Of a DNA stretch of 64,000 nucleotides, positions 31,705-43,255 are shown piece by piece; the first letter of the stretch is position 1; each line of letters opens with the position of its first letter. Origin of the DNA: Chrysoporthe austroafricana. Its lineage: Eukaryota; Ascomycota; Sordariomycetes; Diaporthales; Cryphonectriaceae. Made by a program: the position numbers and the translations under genes. The DNA lies in NCBI GenBank assembly GCA_001051155.2, contig JYIP02000005.1, forward strand, positions 4,526,001 through 4,590,000. Reading direction: 5' to 3'. The notes under the pieces are model-generated. The model saw nothing but the letters and a program-made list of their open reading frames with translations. It searched no databases and was not told the origin of the DNA.

Positions 31705-33458
31705 ATGGCGACGGGCGTGGATGCCAAGCTGCTGAAGAGCACCAAGTTCCCCCCCGAGTTCGGCCAGAAGGTCGACATGACCAAGGTCAACCTGCAGGTC
31801 ATGAAGAAGTGCGTGCTGCCCGCCCCGCCCCGCGCTGCGTGTTGTTGTGTGGTTGCCCCCCCTCCGCTGACGTGGACCGTATCTAGATGGATCGCGGGCA
31901 AGATCTCGGAAATCCTGGGCAGCGAGGACGACGTCGTGATCGAGCTGTGCTTCAACCTCATCGAGGGGCCCCGCTTCGTAAGTAGCCCGCCCGTGCCCTT
32001 TGTTCGCCGGTGGTGTTGGCCTACGCTGTGCAACTGCTAACGTCCCATGCCTGCAGCCCGATATCAAGTCGCTCCAGATCCAGCTGACCGGGTTCCTCGA
32101 CAAGGACACGGCGCCCTTCTGCAAGGAGCTGTGGAACCTCTGCCTGAGCGCCCAGACGAGCTCGCAGGGCGTCCCCAAGGAGCTGCTGGAGGCCAAGAAG
32201 ATGGAGCTCATACAGGAGAAGGCAAGTCGCACCGACGCACGGACGGACGACAGCCGCGAGCGTGCTGGCTAACGAGGGCGCCCGGGACAGATCGAGGCCG
32301 ACAAGGCTGCCGAGGAGGCGCGCAAGCGACGCGAAGAGTTCGAGAGCCGCCGGGCCCGGGGCGGCCGTATAGACAGCTACCGCGGCGGCCGCGGCGACAG
32401 GGACACCTATGGCGGTCGTGGCCGCGGCTTCGGCCGTGGCGGTCGCAGCACGTCCCGCTCGCCGCCGCCCAGCCGGCGCGGCCGTGACTTCTACCGAGGC
32501 CCCAGCCGGGGCCGGGACTCATATATGCCTGGCGGCGACAGGCGCGCGCCCCGGCGCGACGACAGGCGACGCAGGTCGCCGAGCCGATCGTCCTCCGTGG
32601 CGTCGTCCCGGTCTCGGTCTCGATCGCGTTCTCGCTCTTCGAGCTCAGGCGGCGGCCGGCGGCGCTCCCGCCAGGCGACCCGCAAGAGGTCTCGGTCTCC
32701 CCTCCCGCGGGAGAACAACTACCGTCCCACGCGCCGGCGGTCGCCCTCCACCGACAGGGACTCGCCGGCTCCCAAGCGCCGCCGCTACTCTTCGTCCCGG
32801 AGCCGTTCAGCCGACAGGCGGCGGCGGGCCCGGTCACGATCGTCGTCGCGATCCGGGTCACGGTCGCGGAGCCCCGCACCGCGAAGGAGGCGTTCCAGGA
32901 GCCGCAGCCGAGATGCAGGCCGGGGCCGGGGCAGACGTGCGCTAAGTCGTAGCAGGTCGCCGTCCGAGTCACCGCGTGACACCCGACGCTTGTCGCGATA
33001 CCGGAGCAGGAGCTCGAGCCGTGGGGGCGGAGGCGGGGGAGGAGGAAGAAGACGAGGCCACAGGGGCTCGCGAAGACAAAACACATCCTCCATCTCATCT
33101 AAAGACCGTTCACGAGACAACACGGCTGATGTTTCCGATCACGAAGGCAGAAGACCCGGGCCCAAGTCACCCGCCAGACGCGCCGAGCCGAAGCCGACCG
33201 CGAACGATGCCTCACCGCAGGTACGCTAGTCTCCTTGACTGGGACATTCTGGGAGGGGGAAAAGGGGCTCTTTTCGAGCCGTGAAACACACGAGAGAGAC
33301 ACCTACTGACTAGGCCTTTCGTTTGCGTACCGCTCCAGCCCCTGCAGCAGAAGACTACGCAGCAGAAGGCGAACGAGCTGCGAGAGAGAGAGCTGAGGGA
33401 CCGTCTCATCAAGATGAGGAGATCCTCCAAGACCGGCCCGAGCAACACCGGAGGCTAA
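31705..33458 (+). CDS. PWI-domain SR-rich splicing factor (SRRM1/SRm160-like)
   Basis: Nuclear RNA-binding cofactor of pre-mRNA splicing. Five exons, 31705-31808, 31887-31977, 32057-32221, 32291-33220 and 33339-33458, give 469 aa. The PWI fold covers about residues 10-115: LKSTKFPPEFGQKVDM, KKWIAGKISEILG with the motif across the first splice, ELCFNLIEG, and LTGFLDKDTAPFCKELWNL. RGG-type repeats follow (GGRGDRDTYGGRGRGFGRGG), then a long RS/SR domain (about 215-390), a poly-Gly run and a helical C-terminus QQKANELRERELRDRLIKMR. The third intron (32222-32290) starts with GCAAGT, a GC-AG intron; no GT alternative keeps the frame. Arg/Ser repeats imply control by SR-protein kinases. Confidence 0.92.
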
Positions 33459-34206
33459 CGTCTTGTCGATCCACACCGTCTGTGCAGGTCGTGTTGTGAC
33501 TTGTTTTTTCTCTCTTCTTCTTTACCATTCCTCACTCGCATAGAAGGGAGTGTTCTGGACAGGCCTGCTGCCTTGGGGACTTGCTTAATTCGTGGGGCCC
33601 TTGCCTCACAATGCAGCCTCTGGCTACATCTCATGGGTATGGTAGATGTGATACATAGAAAAACAAAAGCAAAAACACATGCTCCACCTGAGACTTTCCC
33701 TATATGTGTGTGTGTCTCGGGATATACTGTGGATATCCCACCCCTTCCCCTCACATTGGATACCCATCGCTGTCTGTGGAGACCCCATCATGTGCTGTCC
33801 ATTGTGGGCAGCTCTGGACTTGAAGGGGCTGGAGAGGCCTGGTGAATATGTCGTCTCGGCGGTGCTGGTGGTGGTGCTGCCTTGTGCCTTCCAACGAGTG
33901 TCCGGATCGATATCCAGTGATTTCATGCCGGACCCTGATCGAACTGATCATATCGTCACTTTCATCTTCTACACATCCATCAAGTGTCCTCGGCGACTTG
34001 GTACAATTTACAATTTTCTTTTTGTCAACATCACCAACTCTGCCTGCAGGTCTTCCTCACAGAAGATCTCCTACACCATCAATCACATCACAGCTTACCA
34101 AAGGTGTCACACCCTCGAGCACGTGCCAACCACGCTAATTGGCCCACAACCCCCCTGCAGCACCCCACCAGAAGTCCCCTCGGCCAGGGGAGGCCCCTCG
34201 GTCAGG
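33459..34206. other. spacer and possible leader of EAF6
   Basis: 750 bp. The frame of the next gene is open back to 33679, but this part lacks the GC-rich codon character of the gene. It includes short TG-rich tracts. Confidence 0.4.
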
Positions 34207-34769
34207 ATGCCGCCCCAAAAGATCGTTACGCTGAGCGTCCCGCCCCAGAAGCTCGCCTCCATCACCACCACCAACAACAACCCACCGCGCCCTGCCCCCG
34301 CTCAGCCGCACCCCGCGACCGCAGACCATCTCGTGCCCGACGCCGCCGAGGCCTCATACGCCCCCGCGCCCCTTACCGCCGCCACAACAGCAGCAGCCCA
34401 GCAGTCTGCCGCCCGCAGGGTCGTCAGGCTCAGCGTCCCGCCCGCGAAGCTCGCGGCCATCGTCAGCAGCGCGCCGCCGCGCAAGGCGCGCACCGCACGA
34501 GCTGCTGCCCGCCGAGGCGCCACCGCCCCGACCTCGTCGCGGCCCACCCGGTCCCGCGCCGCACGCCCTGCGCAGCAGCCTGTCGTCCGCCTCCACCGGG
34601 CCCTCCTCGCGGGCCCCCAGCTGCGCGACGAAGCCCCGGCCCCCCCGGGCGTCTACCTGGCAGGCTCGACGTCGTCGTCGAGCGCGGGACAGCAGCGTAA
34701 CGACACGCCCCTCTCGTCGGTCGAGATGAGCGACAACGCGGGCGCCAACAAGCAGCCGGCCGCCGGCGC

Positions 34770-34808
<39 letters not shown>

Positions 34809-35481
34809 TGGCAATGGCGACGGCGGCGTGCCGTTCTACGAGTCACAGCGCAAGCATCTTAAGGAGCTGCTCGAGAAACGGCGCAAGCTGGCGGAGAAGA
34901 TGGTTAGTCTGCTGCCGCACCACTTACCTGTTCCCTTCCCCTCCCTCGCAGCCTCCTACGGCGCCCTGCCCTGCCACCCAGGCTCTCTGCTGACCAGACA
35001 CCCCCCGCCCCTCTAGGCACGCGACGAGGAGGCCATCGAGCAGAAGGAGACCGAGTACCTCGAGTCGACGCCGGCAGGCAACATCCTGACGGGGTTCGAC
35101 AACTACACCAAGGGCACGACGCAGGCGGCGGCGGCGCAGCGGCGCAAGGCGGGCACGCTGGACCAGCACCGCGTGTTCTCGCGGTCGAGCATCTCGTACA
35201 ACCCGAACGCGGCGGTGCCCGAGTCGTCGGCGACCACGCCCGGCTCCAGCCACGCGCCGACGCCCGTCAGCAGCACCTTCGGCGGCGGCGGCACGGGCCA
35301 CCCCACGCCCACGGGCACGGGCCCCGGGGCCGGCGGCAACGGCGGCGGCAGCGGCAGGGTGCTCCCCGTCGGGCGCGACCGCAAGAAGAAGGGCGTCGCC
35401 GGCGCGGACGCGGGCGACAGCGAGAGCGACGCGAAGGAGGTCAAGAAGGTGCGGACCAACTTCGGCGCGTCGAGGAAGTGA
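34207..35481 (+). CDS. EAF6, NuA4 histone acetyltransferase subunit, with N-terminal extension
   Basis: Eaf6 is a small coiled-coil scaffold subunit of NuA4 and related MYST acetyltransferase complexes. The conserved core is VPFYESQRKHLKELLEKRRK, then (after an intron at 34903-35016) ETEYLESTPAGNILTGFDNY and QHRVFSRSSISYNP, ending in KKVRTNFGASRK. The start typical of the family would be the ATG at 34726 (MSDNAGANKQ), giving 213 aa, about the usual length. The same frame continues upstream without a stop to an ATG at 34207, adding 173 residues that contain two copies of a 12-residue motif (LSVPPQKLASI and LSVPPAKLAAI). Hence the total is 386 aa. Whether the extension is translated is undecided. 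An AACGGC hexanucleotide repeat (34771-34818) encodes an Asn-Gly run. Confidence 0.85.
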
Positions 35482-36918
35482 GCACGGGACGACGCATGCC
35501 AGGGCTGGACGGCAGCCCGACATGTCGAGATCCGGCTCCTCGGCTCCTCGATGGATGATGGGGGTACTCTGCACCTTTTTTTTTTTTTTTCCCAGCACGG
35601 CGTTCGGGCTTAAGAATGGCTACGAAAAAGGGAGTTCATCGTGATGGCCCGTGGCCCAGGGCACAAGGAGTCTTGATAGGTTTGTTTTTCGGGAAGAGGG
35701 GGGGAAAACGGGGTTGGGACGATATCCTTCCTGTATGGTAGTCTGAGTGAGGGTCCGTACTATACGGTACGGTCTGGCCTGCCTGTCTCGGCACCGCGAA
35801 GACGACGATCCGTGTCGGTATCGGATCCTCTCCTCTCTACGTACCTACTTTAATAATCCTACGGAGGCACACCCGAGAGGGAGGTCTTCCTTTTCTGCGA
35901 TACCACCATACTACATCCAGAAGGATAACCGCACTTGCTCCCCCAGGAGCGGGGCGTTGCGAGATCGACACGCGCTGCATGCAGCATCTGCCCGGTGCGA
36001 AAACCTTACCCAGGTGTCCCGCCTGCAGGGCATCTGGCCAAGCAAAACGTAAAACTTAGCGACCGCCCGACAAGGTTCTGCGCGGACTGGCGCTACCGAG
36101 TCCCCCTCCCCTCTTTCTTACTGAGTTAGGGCTGTGACATGACGACGGTTGGCTCGTCGAGCGGGGAGGGAGAGAGGGGAAGAAAGAGAGAGAGAGGGTG
36201 AGGCGAAGAAGAAGAGGAGGAGGAGGAGGCCATCAGGGTACCTCCTCTTCCGTTCTCGTCCTGCTGTCGTGGCGGTGGGCCAGTGTGCCTAACACACGCT
36301 GTACTATGTGGTAGCGGGTGAGGGGAACCTGCGGGGTCAGAGATAGAAGAGACCAGGCCAGACCCAGGCCGCCCAGGTTCTGCCAGGGTTGCCAGGCCAG
36401 CCTGCTGCGAGACAAAGCAGCAGCACGGGGCGGCACAAGCGAGCGCACCAACAGCCGAGTCGGGCGCGCGCTGTCTCGGCGATCATAAGCAGACCTCCTC
36501 TCTCTCTTTTTTTTTTTTTTTTTTGTAACCCTTCTTTTCTTTAAGAGGAGAGTCGATCCCACTCTGAGGCAAGGAAGAAGGAAGGGGGGAAAGGGTTTTC
36601 TTTTTTAATTTATCGTATCATCGACGTACTGTATCGGTCAGGTTCCCGTGAGCCTGTGTGCAACCCCAGAGAGGGCGTATAGACTGACGGTCCTGGATAT
36701 ATACTCGCTCCATCACCCAGCATCATCTCCTCTTCTGCTGCTGCCCACCCAGGCCTTGTTCCCCCCCTCCTCGACCCTCCCTCCCTCCACCTTGCACTTC
36801 CGGATCCGTGCGCAGCTGTGCCGTCCTGTGCCGTGCCGCGCCGTGCCGTGGTGTCTTGTCATATCTCCAATTGGGTTGATTCCTCTGTTTGCTGCTGACC
36901 CCTCGGTACCGTATATCC

Positions 36919-36921
<3 letters not shown>

Positions 36922-36955
<34 letters not shown>
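36922..36955. repeat. (AC)n microsatellite
   Basis: About 17 uninterrupted AC units in the leader/promoter of the DPP V-like gene. Confidence 0.95.
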
Positions 36956-36957
<2 letters not shown>

Positions 36958-36997
36958 CCTGTCTGGTCTCGAGAGACAAGCCAGCGAGCGAGCGAGC

Positions 36998-37004
<7 letters not shown>

Positions 37005-37044
<40 letters not shown>
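37005..37044. repeat. (AG)n microsatellite
   Basis: About 20 AG units, 50 bp after the AC tract and about 55 bp before the start codon of the S9 peptidase. Confidence 0.95.
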
Positions 37045-37046
<2 letters not shown>

Positions 37047-37098
37047 AGCCCAAGTTCCGCCCTGGGCCCGCGCCAGCTCCCCTCCCCCCCAGCACTTC

Positions 37099-39762
37099 AT
37101 GATGACCATCCGCGCCGCAAAGTTCACCCCCGAGGTGCTCCTCTCCGCGCCGAGGAGGTCGGCGGGCCTCCCGAACAGCACCGGGCAGCTGGTCCTCTAC
37201 ACGGTGCGTGCAAAGCCGACGTGGCCCTTGTTTTGACACCCCGTCCTCCTCTGCACCTCTGCCCCCCTGCTGGAGGGGGGGTCTGGGGGTCTGCTGAGCA
37301 CCACGAGAGCCGGGTGGCCGCTGTGGTGAAGGGAGTGGTGGTAGTAGTATTGGTGGTGGTGGTGGTGGTGGTGCTGCTGCTGCTGCCGGCAAGGCTGATG
37401 ACCATCCCAGACCTCGACGTACTCGTTCGCCGAGCACAAGAAGACGGCCGAGATCCACGTCCTCGACCTGGAGTCAGGTCACGCCACGAGCCTGTACAAG
37501 GACACCAGCTACAGCGAGCCGACATGGGTGAGCGAGAACGAGTTCATCTTCGTCAAGAGCGGAGACAAGGGCTCCTCGAGCCTCATGGTCGCCGACGTGA
37601 CCAGCCCCGGCGCCACGTGAGTCCGTCCCCTCAGCCCATCCCCCTCCCTCCATCCTCCACCCCGTCCCCGGACAGCAGCTGCTGTTGACACCGAAGACTG
37701 ATGGCGAGGGGAAAAAACCAAACAGACCAAAGGAGATCAGCAAGTTCCCAGGCGCCATCTCCAACCTCAAGGTCAAGACCCTCGCCGACGGCACCGTCGC
37801 CCTGGGGTGCTCGGCCCTGGTGACGCCGTCGGATGAGATGTACAGCCCCGAGGCCGAGAAGAAGCCCCTGAGCTCCGCCAAGGTCTACACGAGCCTCTAC
37901 GCGCGGCACTGGGACTCGTGGGTGACGGAGAACCGCAACGCCGTCTTCTACGGGTCGCTGCGCAGGACGAGCGCCGGCGCCTGGGCCCTCGCGGCGCCGG
38001 GCCTCGTCAACGCCCTCCGCGGCACCGGCCTGCAGTCGCCCGTCCCGCCCTTCGGCGGCGGCGCCGACTTCGACATCGGCCCGGCCGGGCTCGTCTTCGT
38101 CGCCCGCGACCCGGCCCTCAACCCGGCCCTCCACACCAAGAGCGACCTGTACTTCGTCCCGCTCCGCTCCTTCGCCCCGGCCGACGGGACCCCGCCCCCG
38201 GCCCCACGGCCCGTCAACACCGGCGCCCTCCGCGGCTACAGCGCCGCGCCCGCCTTCTCCCCCGACGGCCGCGCCGTCGCCTTCACCCGCATGCGCGACG
38301 ACCAGTACGAGAGCGACAAGCCGCGCCTGCTGCTCGTCCCGGACGTGCGCGACCCCGCCCCCGCCGCGCAGGAGTTCTACGCCACCCCCGACGGCGCCGG
38401 CGCCTGGGACCGCCGCCCGGACAGCGTGCTGTGGAGCGCCGACGGCCGCACGCTGTACGTCGTCGCCGAGGACCGCGGCCGCGCGCGCCTGTTCCGCGTG
38501 CCGGCGTCGCCCGAGGCCGCCGCTGCCGCCGCCGGCGGCCTGCCCGAGCTCCTCTCTGACGTCGAGGGCTCCATCGCCGACGTCCGGCTCCTCGGCCCCG
38601 GCGGCCGCCTGCTCCTCAGCGCGAGCAGCCTCGTCGACAGCTCCTTCTACACATCGCTCGACCCGGCGTCGGGCACGCACGCCCTGCTCTCGTCGCACTC
38701 GCGCCAGGGCCGCGCCTTCGGCCTCTCGCGCGCGCAGGTGTCCGAGGTCTGGCTCGACGGCGCGGGCGACTACCGCGTGCACGCGTGGGTGCTGCGGCCG
38801 TCGGGCCACGTCCCCGGCCGGCGGTACCCGCTGGCGCTGCTGATCCACGGCGGGCCGCAGTCGGCGTGGGCGGACGCGTGGTCGACGCGGTGGAACCCGG
38901 CCGTGTTCGCGGAGCAGGGCTACGTCGCGGTCATGCCGAACCCCACGGGCAGCACGGGGTACGGCATGGCGCTGCAGGACGGCATCCGCGGGGCGTGGGG
39001 CGGCCGCCCCTACGAGGACCTGGTGCGGTGCCGCGCGCAGGTCGCCGGGGCGCTCGCCGGGTGGGTGGACGTCGACACCGACCGCGCCGTCGCCCTCGGC
39101 GCCAGCTACGGCGGCTACATGGTCAACTGGATCCAGGGCCACGACCTCGGCCGCCAGTTCCGCGCCCTCGTGTGCCACGACGGCGTCTTCAGCACCCTCA
39201 ACCAATACGCCAGCGAGGAGCTCTTCTTCCCTGTTCATGACTTCGGCGGCGAGCTGTGGAGCAACCGCGAGGGCTACGAGAAGTGGGATCCGGCGCGGTT
39301 CACGGGCGAGTGGGCGACGCCGCAGCTGGTGGGTTTTTCTCACTCTCTCTCCCTTTTTTCTCTTTTTTTCCTTGGCTTCTTCTTCCTCGGCTCAGAATGG
39401 GGCCTCTTGCTTGGCGGTGGACGAATGACTTTTGACACGACGCTAACCGGGCTGACGATGATCGTGTGCAGGTCATCCACAGCGAGCTGGACTACAGGCT
39501 GCCCATCTCGGAAGGGCTGGCGGCGTTCAACGTGCTGCAGTCTCGAGGTGTGCCGAGCAAGCTGCTCGTCTTCCCCGACGAGAACCATGTGAGTCTCTCC
39601 CTGGTCCCTTTCACTTTCATGCATGGTCTGCCGCCCGGGCCTGATGGCTAACGCGCACACAAGTGGGTGCTGAAACCGGAGAACTCGCTCGTCTGGCACA
39701 GAGAGGTGCTAGACTGGATCAACAAGTACTCCGGGGTAGGGAGCTCAACAGCAGGCGAGTAG
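37099..39762 (+). CDS. dipeptidyl-peptidase V-like S9 serine peptidase
   Basis: Prolyl-oligopeptidase-family aminopeptidase that removes N-terminal dipeptides. Five exons, 37099-37203, 37411-37616, 37741-39328, 39472-39588 and 39664-39762, give 704 aa, near the length of fungal DPP V. The N-terminus ([20 protein letters not shown]) is not a signal peptide. The N-terminal two thirds is the beta-propeller ([55 protein letters not shown]). The alpha/beta-hydrolase domain begins at [14 protein letters not shown]. The catalytic triad is Ser559 (GASYGG), Asp640 (SELDYR) and His672 (DENHW, across the last splice). The 81 and 32 residue spacings match the family. Intron 1 carries a GGT microsatellite. 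The likely role is cytosolic peptide turnover, unlike the secreted DPP V of dermatophytes and Aspergillus. Confidence 0.92.
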
Positions 39763-40044
39763 GGCACTGATGCTGTCACACACAAAAGCCACGCTGTTTC
39801 CCATTACTTGGTATCTTGCTATCGGAGATGAAAAATACAGAGCAAATCCCGTCATGTAGTATGCACATCCCACCTGAGGTCAAATTGCCACCGCAGGACA
39901 CGATAAATCTAGCAAAATCACCTTCCTCCCCGAATGTAGCGCCCTCCCGCATGGCATGTGATGCTTGTCCATGATCAGTAGATCGATGCATGGGCGCGGC
40001 TTCGTATCTGCGCCGTCGGGCCACGTGCTGAGAAAGTTAAAATG

Positions 40045-41161
40045 TCACAGGAGGAACGGGGGCAGGTCCATGTCCCTGATCACCTTGCGGACGGCCTCCC
40101 AGGTCACCTGAAGAGTCAAGGCGATTCTTCGGCTGTCTGGCTCCCGAAACGGTATCGAGGCGCGGCGGACCATCTCGGGAGGTAGTGCCAGCAGTAGCTC
40201 TTCCTGAAACCACAGGGAGAACTCATTGTCATTGCACCCGTTGATGAAAGCCCAGATAAAGCGACGTTGATCCTTCGGCGGAGCCACATTGAATCTGCGC
40301 TTGGCAATTATATACTGTCTCTTGATCGCGTCGAATCTGGGGTTACTACTGCCCCGGCCGTCTTGATCTTGGGCTGCAGGCTGCTTCTCCCTGGCAGGTA
40401 CGTAGCTCTGCATCTCTCGCAAGAACTGAGGCTCGTATCGTTCGGCATGTTGAGGTACGGGTGGCTGGTCGCCGTGCTCAAGAGTCCGGGCGAGGTCTCG
40501 AGGGTCCGCAATGTCGGCAGGGTCCACACTGCGATTCCACAGCTCGACGTCTTGCTCGTTGGGCTCCTGGGCCGGAGGACCTTCAGAGCGCACCACATAT
40601 TAGCATAGTCGCAGGGCCGTTGCTGAAGTACAGAAGGGAGATGGTCCTACCACGGCCAAGAAGCCTCGCCACATGCTCAATGGCACCCTCGGCCTCCTCC
40701 AGACGGACCTGCACCTGTGTTATCTGGCCCTGCAGACGTATAGTCTCTTTTCTGTCTTGCTGTGCTAGGACGAGGCTGCTGCCCAGGCCCTCAACAGTGC
40801 CTTGCAGGTCCTCGATGCTTGCTCGCAGGTCGGCATTGGTGCTTGTGGCTGCCTTGACGGCGCGCTGGAGCTCTTCATGCCTGTCCTCCAAGTGGTCGCT
40901 GATGCCAGCAGACGCGTCCAGGCGGGCCTGTAGCGCCTGTTGCGTGCTCATGATCTGCTTGTTGGCCTCCTGAAGCTCTCTGTTCGCCTGCTGCATCTCT
41001 CTGTTCGTCTGCTGCATCTCAGCCAGGCGGCCTTCAAGTCCTGTGACAGTCTCACGCAGACCCTTCAACTCTGCCCGTACGGCCTGCGTGTCTGCCTTGC
41101 CGAGGAACTGGTTGATGGTCTCAATGAATACCCTCTCGTCTTCGGTGTAAGGGCCGGGCAT
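40045..41161 (-). CDS. coiled-coil protein, unknown
   Basis: Two exons, 41161-40651 and 40580-40045 (70-nt intron with a GCTAAT branch site), give 348 aa. After MPGPYTEDERVFIETINQFL, residues 25-165 are an almost continuous heptad coiled coil with a Gln/Asn-rich stretch (REMQQANRELQEANKQ). A proline-rich hinge (GPPAQEPNEQDVE) leads to a C-terminal globular part with KRRFNVAPPKDQRRFIWAFI, DNEFSLWFQEELLLALPPEM and VTWEAVRKVIRDMDLPPFLL. The C-terminal block looks conserved but no family was recognised. It is convergent with the S9 peptidase gene (282 bp apart). Confidence 0.8.
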
Positions 41162-42426
41162 CCTGAGGGAGACTTGAACTGGGCGCAGAACGGTGGCGGC
41201 CAGCAGATTGATAGACAGTAGGAGAGGGAATATGGTTCGACACTCCTGCAGTCTCTTGGGTAATGGACCTAGGCCTAGCCCTTCGAGGGCACGAGAACTG
41301 GCTGAGAGGTCTAAAAGGGTTCCAGGGAACCGACGGCGGACGAGGGCAGCAGAGGCAGCAGATGGAGATAGACGCCTAGATTCCTTCCAGGCTAGGAAGG
41401 AAGGAGAGACTCAGGGAAGAGTAGGAAGGGACGGGGTCGCTCCTTCAAGGTAGCTGATTTTTCCTTTTTCCTTTTTGGGAGGGGGCGGGGCTGGGTGGTG
41501 TCACCAACACCAAACACCAGCACAAGCACCACCTCCTCCTCCTAACCCTCCCAATGTTGCTCTCATTGGACCATGAGTTCACCCCAGACAGAAGCCCTAC
41601 TTCGACAAACATCTTATACGTCATCCTACAACTTCGTTTCTCTCATAAATAATACATACCCGCACTACCCTTCTCCTCGAGACACTTATCTCTACACTCC
41701 TCAAGATATCTACACCAACCAGCTTCAGCATCATGCTGTCGAGCGGCGGTCGGCGTCTTCACCTGGATGGGATGCGCTCCTGAAGAAGCCCGTATTCCAA
41801 GCCTGGGCAGCCTCGAGCTTCAGTCTCCTCCTATTTGGTTAGGTCCTACCATTTTCGAGGTTCTTGCCAGCCCTCTCTCTCTGGGGCACATCGTCGAGGT
41901 CGAGGCTGTGTGAGCTTCCTTGTCTGCTAACCCCGTTCGCGTCCTGAAAGGGGGAGGTTGGCTTGCTGACTAAGTAAGCCACCGCTGGTTGCCCCGCTAA
42001 GGTGACATTTAAGGCCACCAGGACCATAACGGTGACGCCAACACTCGAGCTCCCCCCCCCCCAGCCTTATAAGGCTCCATCAGCCCCTCTCCTCGCTCGA
42101 GCCTGGGCGCTTCCTCTTCAACCCCTCACTTACATCCTCATCGAAAGCCATCGAAAACCTCCGTGAGGCCCATTCTCCCGTCGAGATGGTCACCTCCGCA
42201 CGCCGTGAGCTGGGCCGATCAGGGCCCAGGTGGGTCCGAGGATGACACCAGGCAACACCTCCTACCCTCGCCCCCTCACATCCTCGACTCCCGAAGGGGA
42301 CTTGGGCGCTACAATGATGTGCCTGCTCTCGGCTGGGCCTGCTTCCACCTCGCGTCGTCCACGCCTTCCGATGTGTTGTGGCTGATCTACTCGCGGGCCG
42401 CACTCACCCTGTCCCGCCCCCACTTC
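41162..42426. other. intergenic, no gene recognised
   Basis: 1.3 kb upstream of the coiled-coil gene and into the repeat patch. An 89-codon frame at 41573-41842 has no recognisable motif. Confidence 0.4.
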
Positions 42427-42572
42427 GTCCTGGGCACGACGTGAAAAGGCCCAGCGGTGCCATCGAGCTGGACGATGGCCGCAGTGGTCCTGGGCAGGAC
42501 TTGAAAAGGCCCACTGGGCGTCCAAGAGATTTTGGTCGCAGCTGTCCTGGGCAAGACTTTGAAAAGGCCCAG
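42427..42572. repeat. three copies of a ~57-60 bp degenerate tandem repeat
   Basis: The core GTCCTGGGCAnGACnTGAAA followed by AGGCCCA occurs at 42427, 42487 and 42544, spaced 60 and 57 bp. The segments between cores differ. Read on the minus strand, the cores give repeated GLF(K/T)SCPG-type peptides. A fourth core lies alone at 43143. Confidence 0.8.
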
Positions 42573-43142
42573 CCGAGTTGTGCAGCAACAGTTTTGCTAG
42601 CCACTTGGATGTGAAGATGGTCATGTCGTTTTGATGTCATGAATTACCCTATCGCACAGTTCGCGGTATTCGCGTGAGCGTAGGCCCATGTCAGTGACGA
42701 TACCCCTCTTCTCCAAGCTGACGCATCTAACACGGACACAGGGCACGACATCTAGACCCTGTTCTTGATTGAGATGTCAGTCATCAAGAATGCGATGGTT
42801 CATGGAACCGGCTTCACAAAGGATATGTCGTCAGCAGTGGAAGTTCCCAAGCTTTTCCAAGCATGGAACCATTTGCGAGCATATACAAGCCCGGCAGCCA
42901 GTGGCAAGATGTCCGACAGCTGTAGGCCGCATTCCCTCAAGCCTCGCTGCTCACCTCTATCGGATAGTTCGGCTCACTGGTAACAGGAAGATACGGATCC
43001 GATCTTGGCCACCGCTGCCCAGGGAGAGCCCCGAAGAGGCCGGTTTTGCCAATACAGCACTGTACTTACGGGTCGTGCTACGGGCTCTGTTAGATAGGCA
43101 CGAATGCCCCCGTCCCGTTTGCGGATATACAACGTGGTTTTT

Positions 43143-43170
43143 GTCCTGGGCAGGACATGAAAAGGCCCAG
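43143..43170. repeat. fourth, dispersed copy of the GTCCTGGGCAGGAC repeat core
   Basis: Same core as the 42427-42572 array in the same orientation (GTCCTGGGCAGGACATGAAA, then AGGCCCAG), nearly 600 bp away. Confidence 0.8.
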
Positions 43171-43255
43171 ACGGCGACCAAGGACGCAATGTGTGGCAGC
43201 ACGCACAAGACGAATCGTCAGCATGGCCCGCAGACATAAAACACGCTAACGTGCA

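Larger units (their letters stand above)
35482..37098. other. intergenic with poly-purine and microsatellite leader
   Basis: 1.6 kb. It contains the EAF6 3' flank (T-run at about 35577-35591), AG-rich and T-rich tracts around 36180-36525, and a CT/CA-rich leader ahead of the peptidase gene. No gene was recognised. Confidence 0.45.

Noticed and set aside
37631..39343. 570-codon open frame antisense to the S9 peptidase
   Set aside because: Arg/Ala/Val-rich shadow of GC-biased codons; the sense strand has all catalytic motifs.
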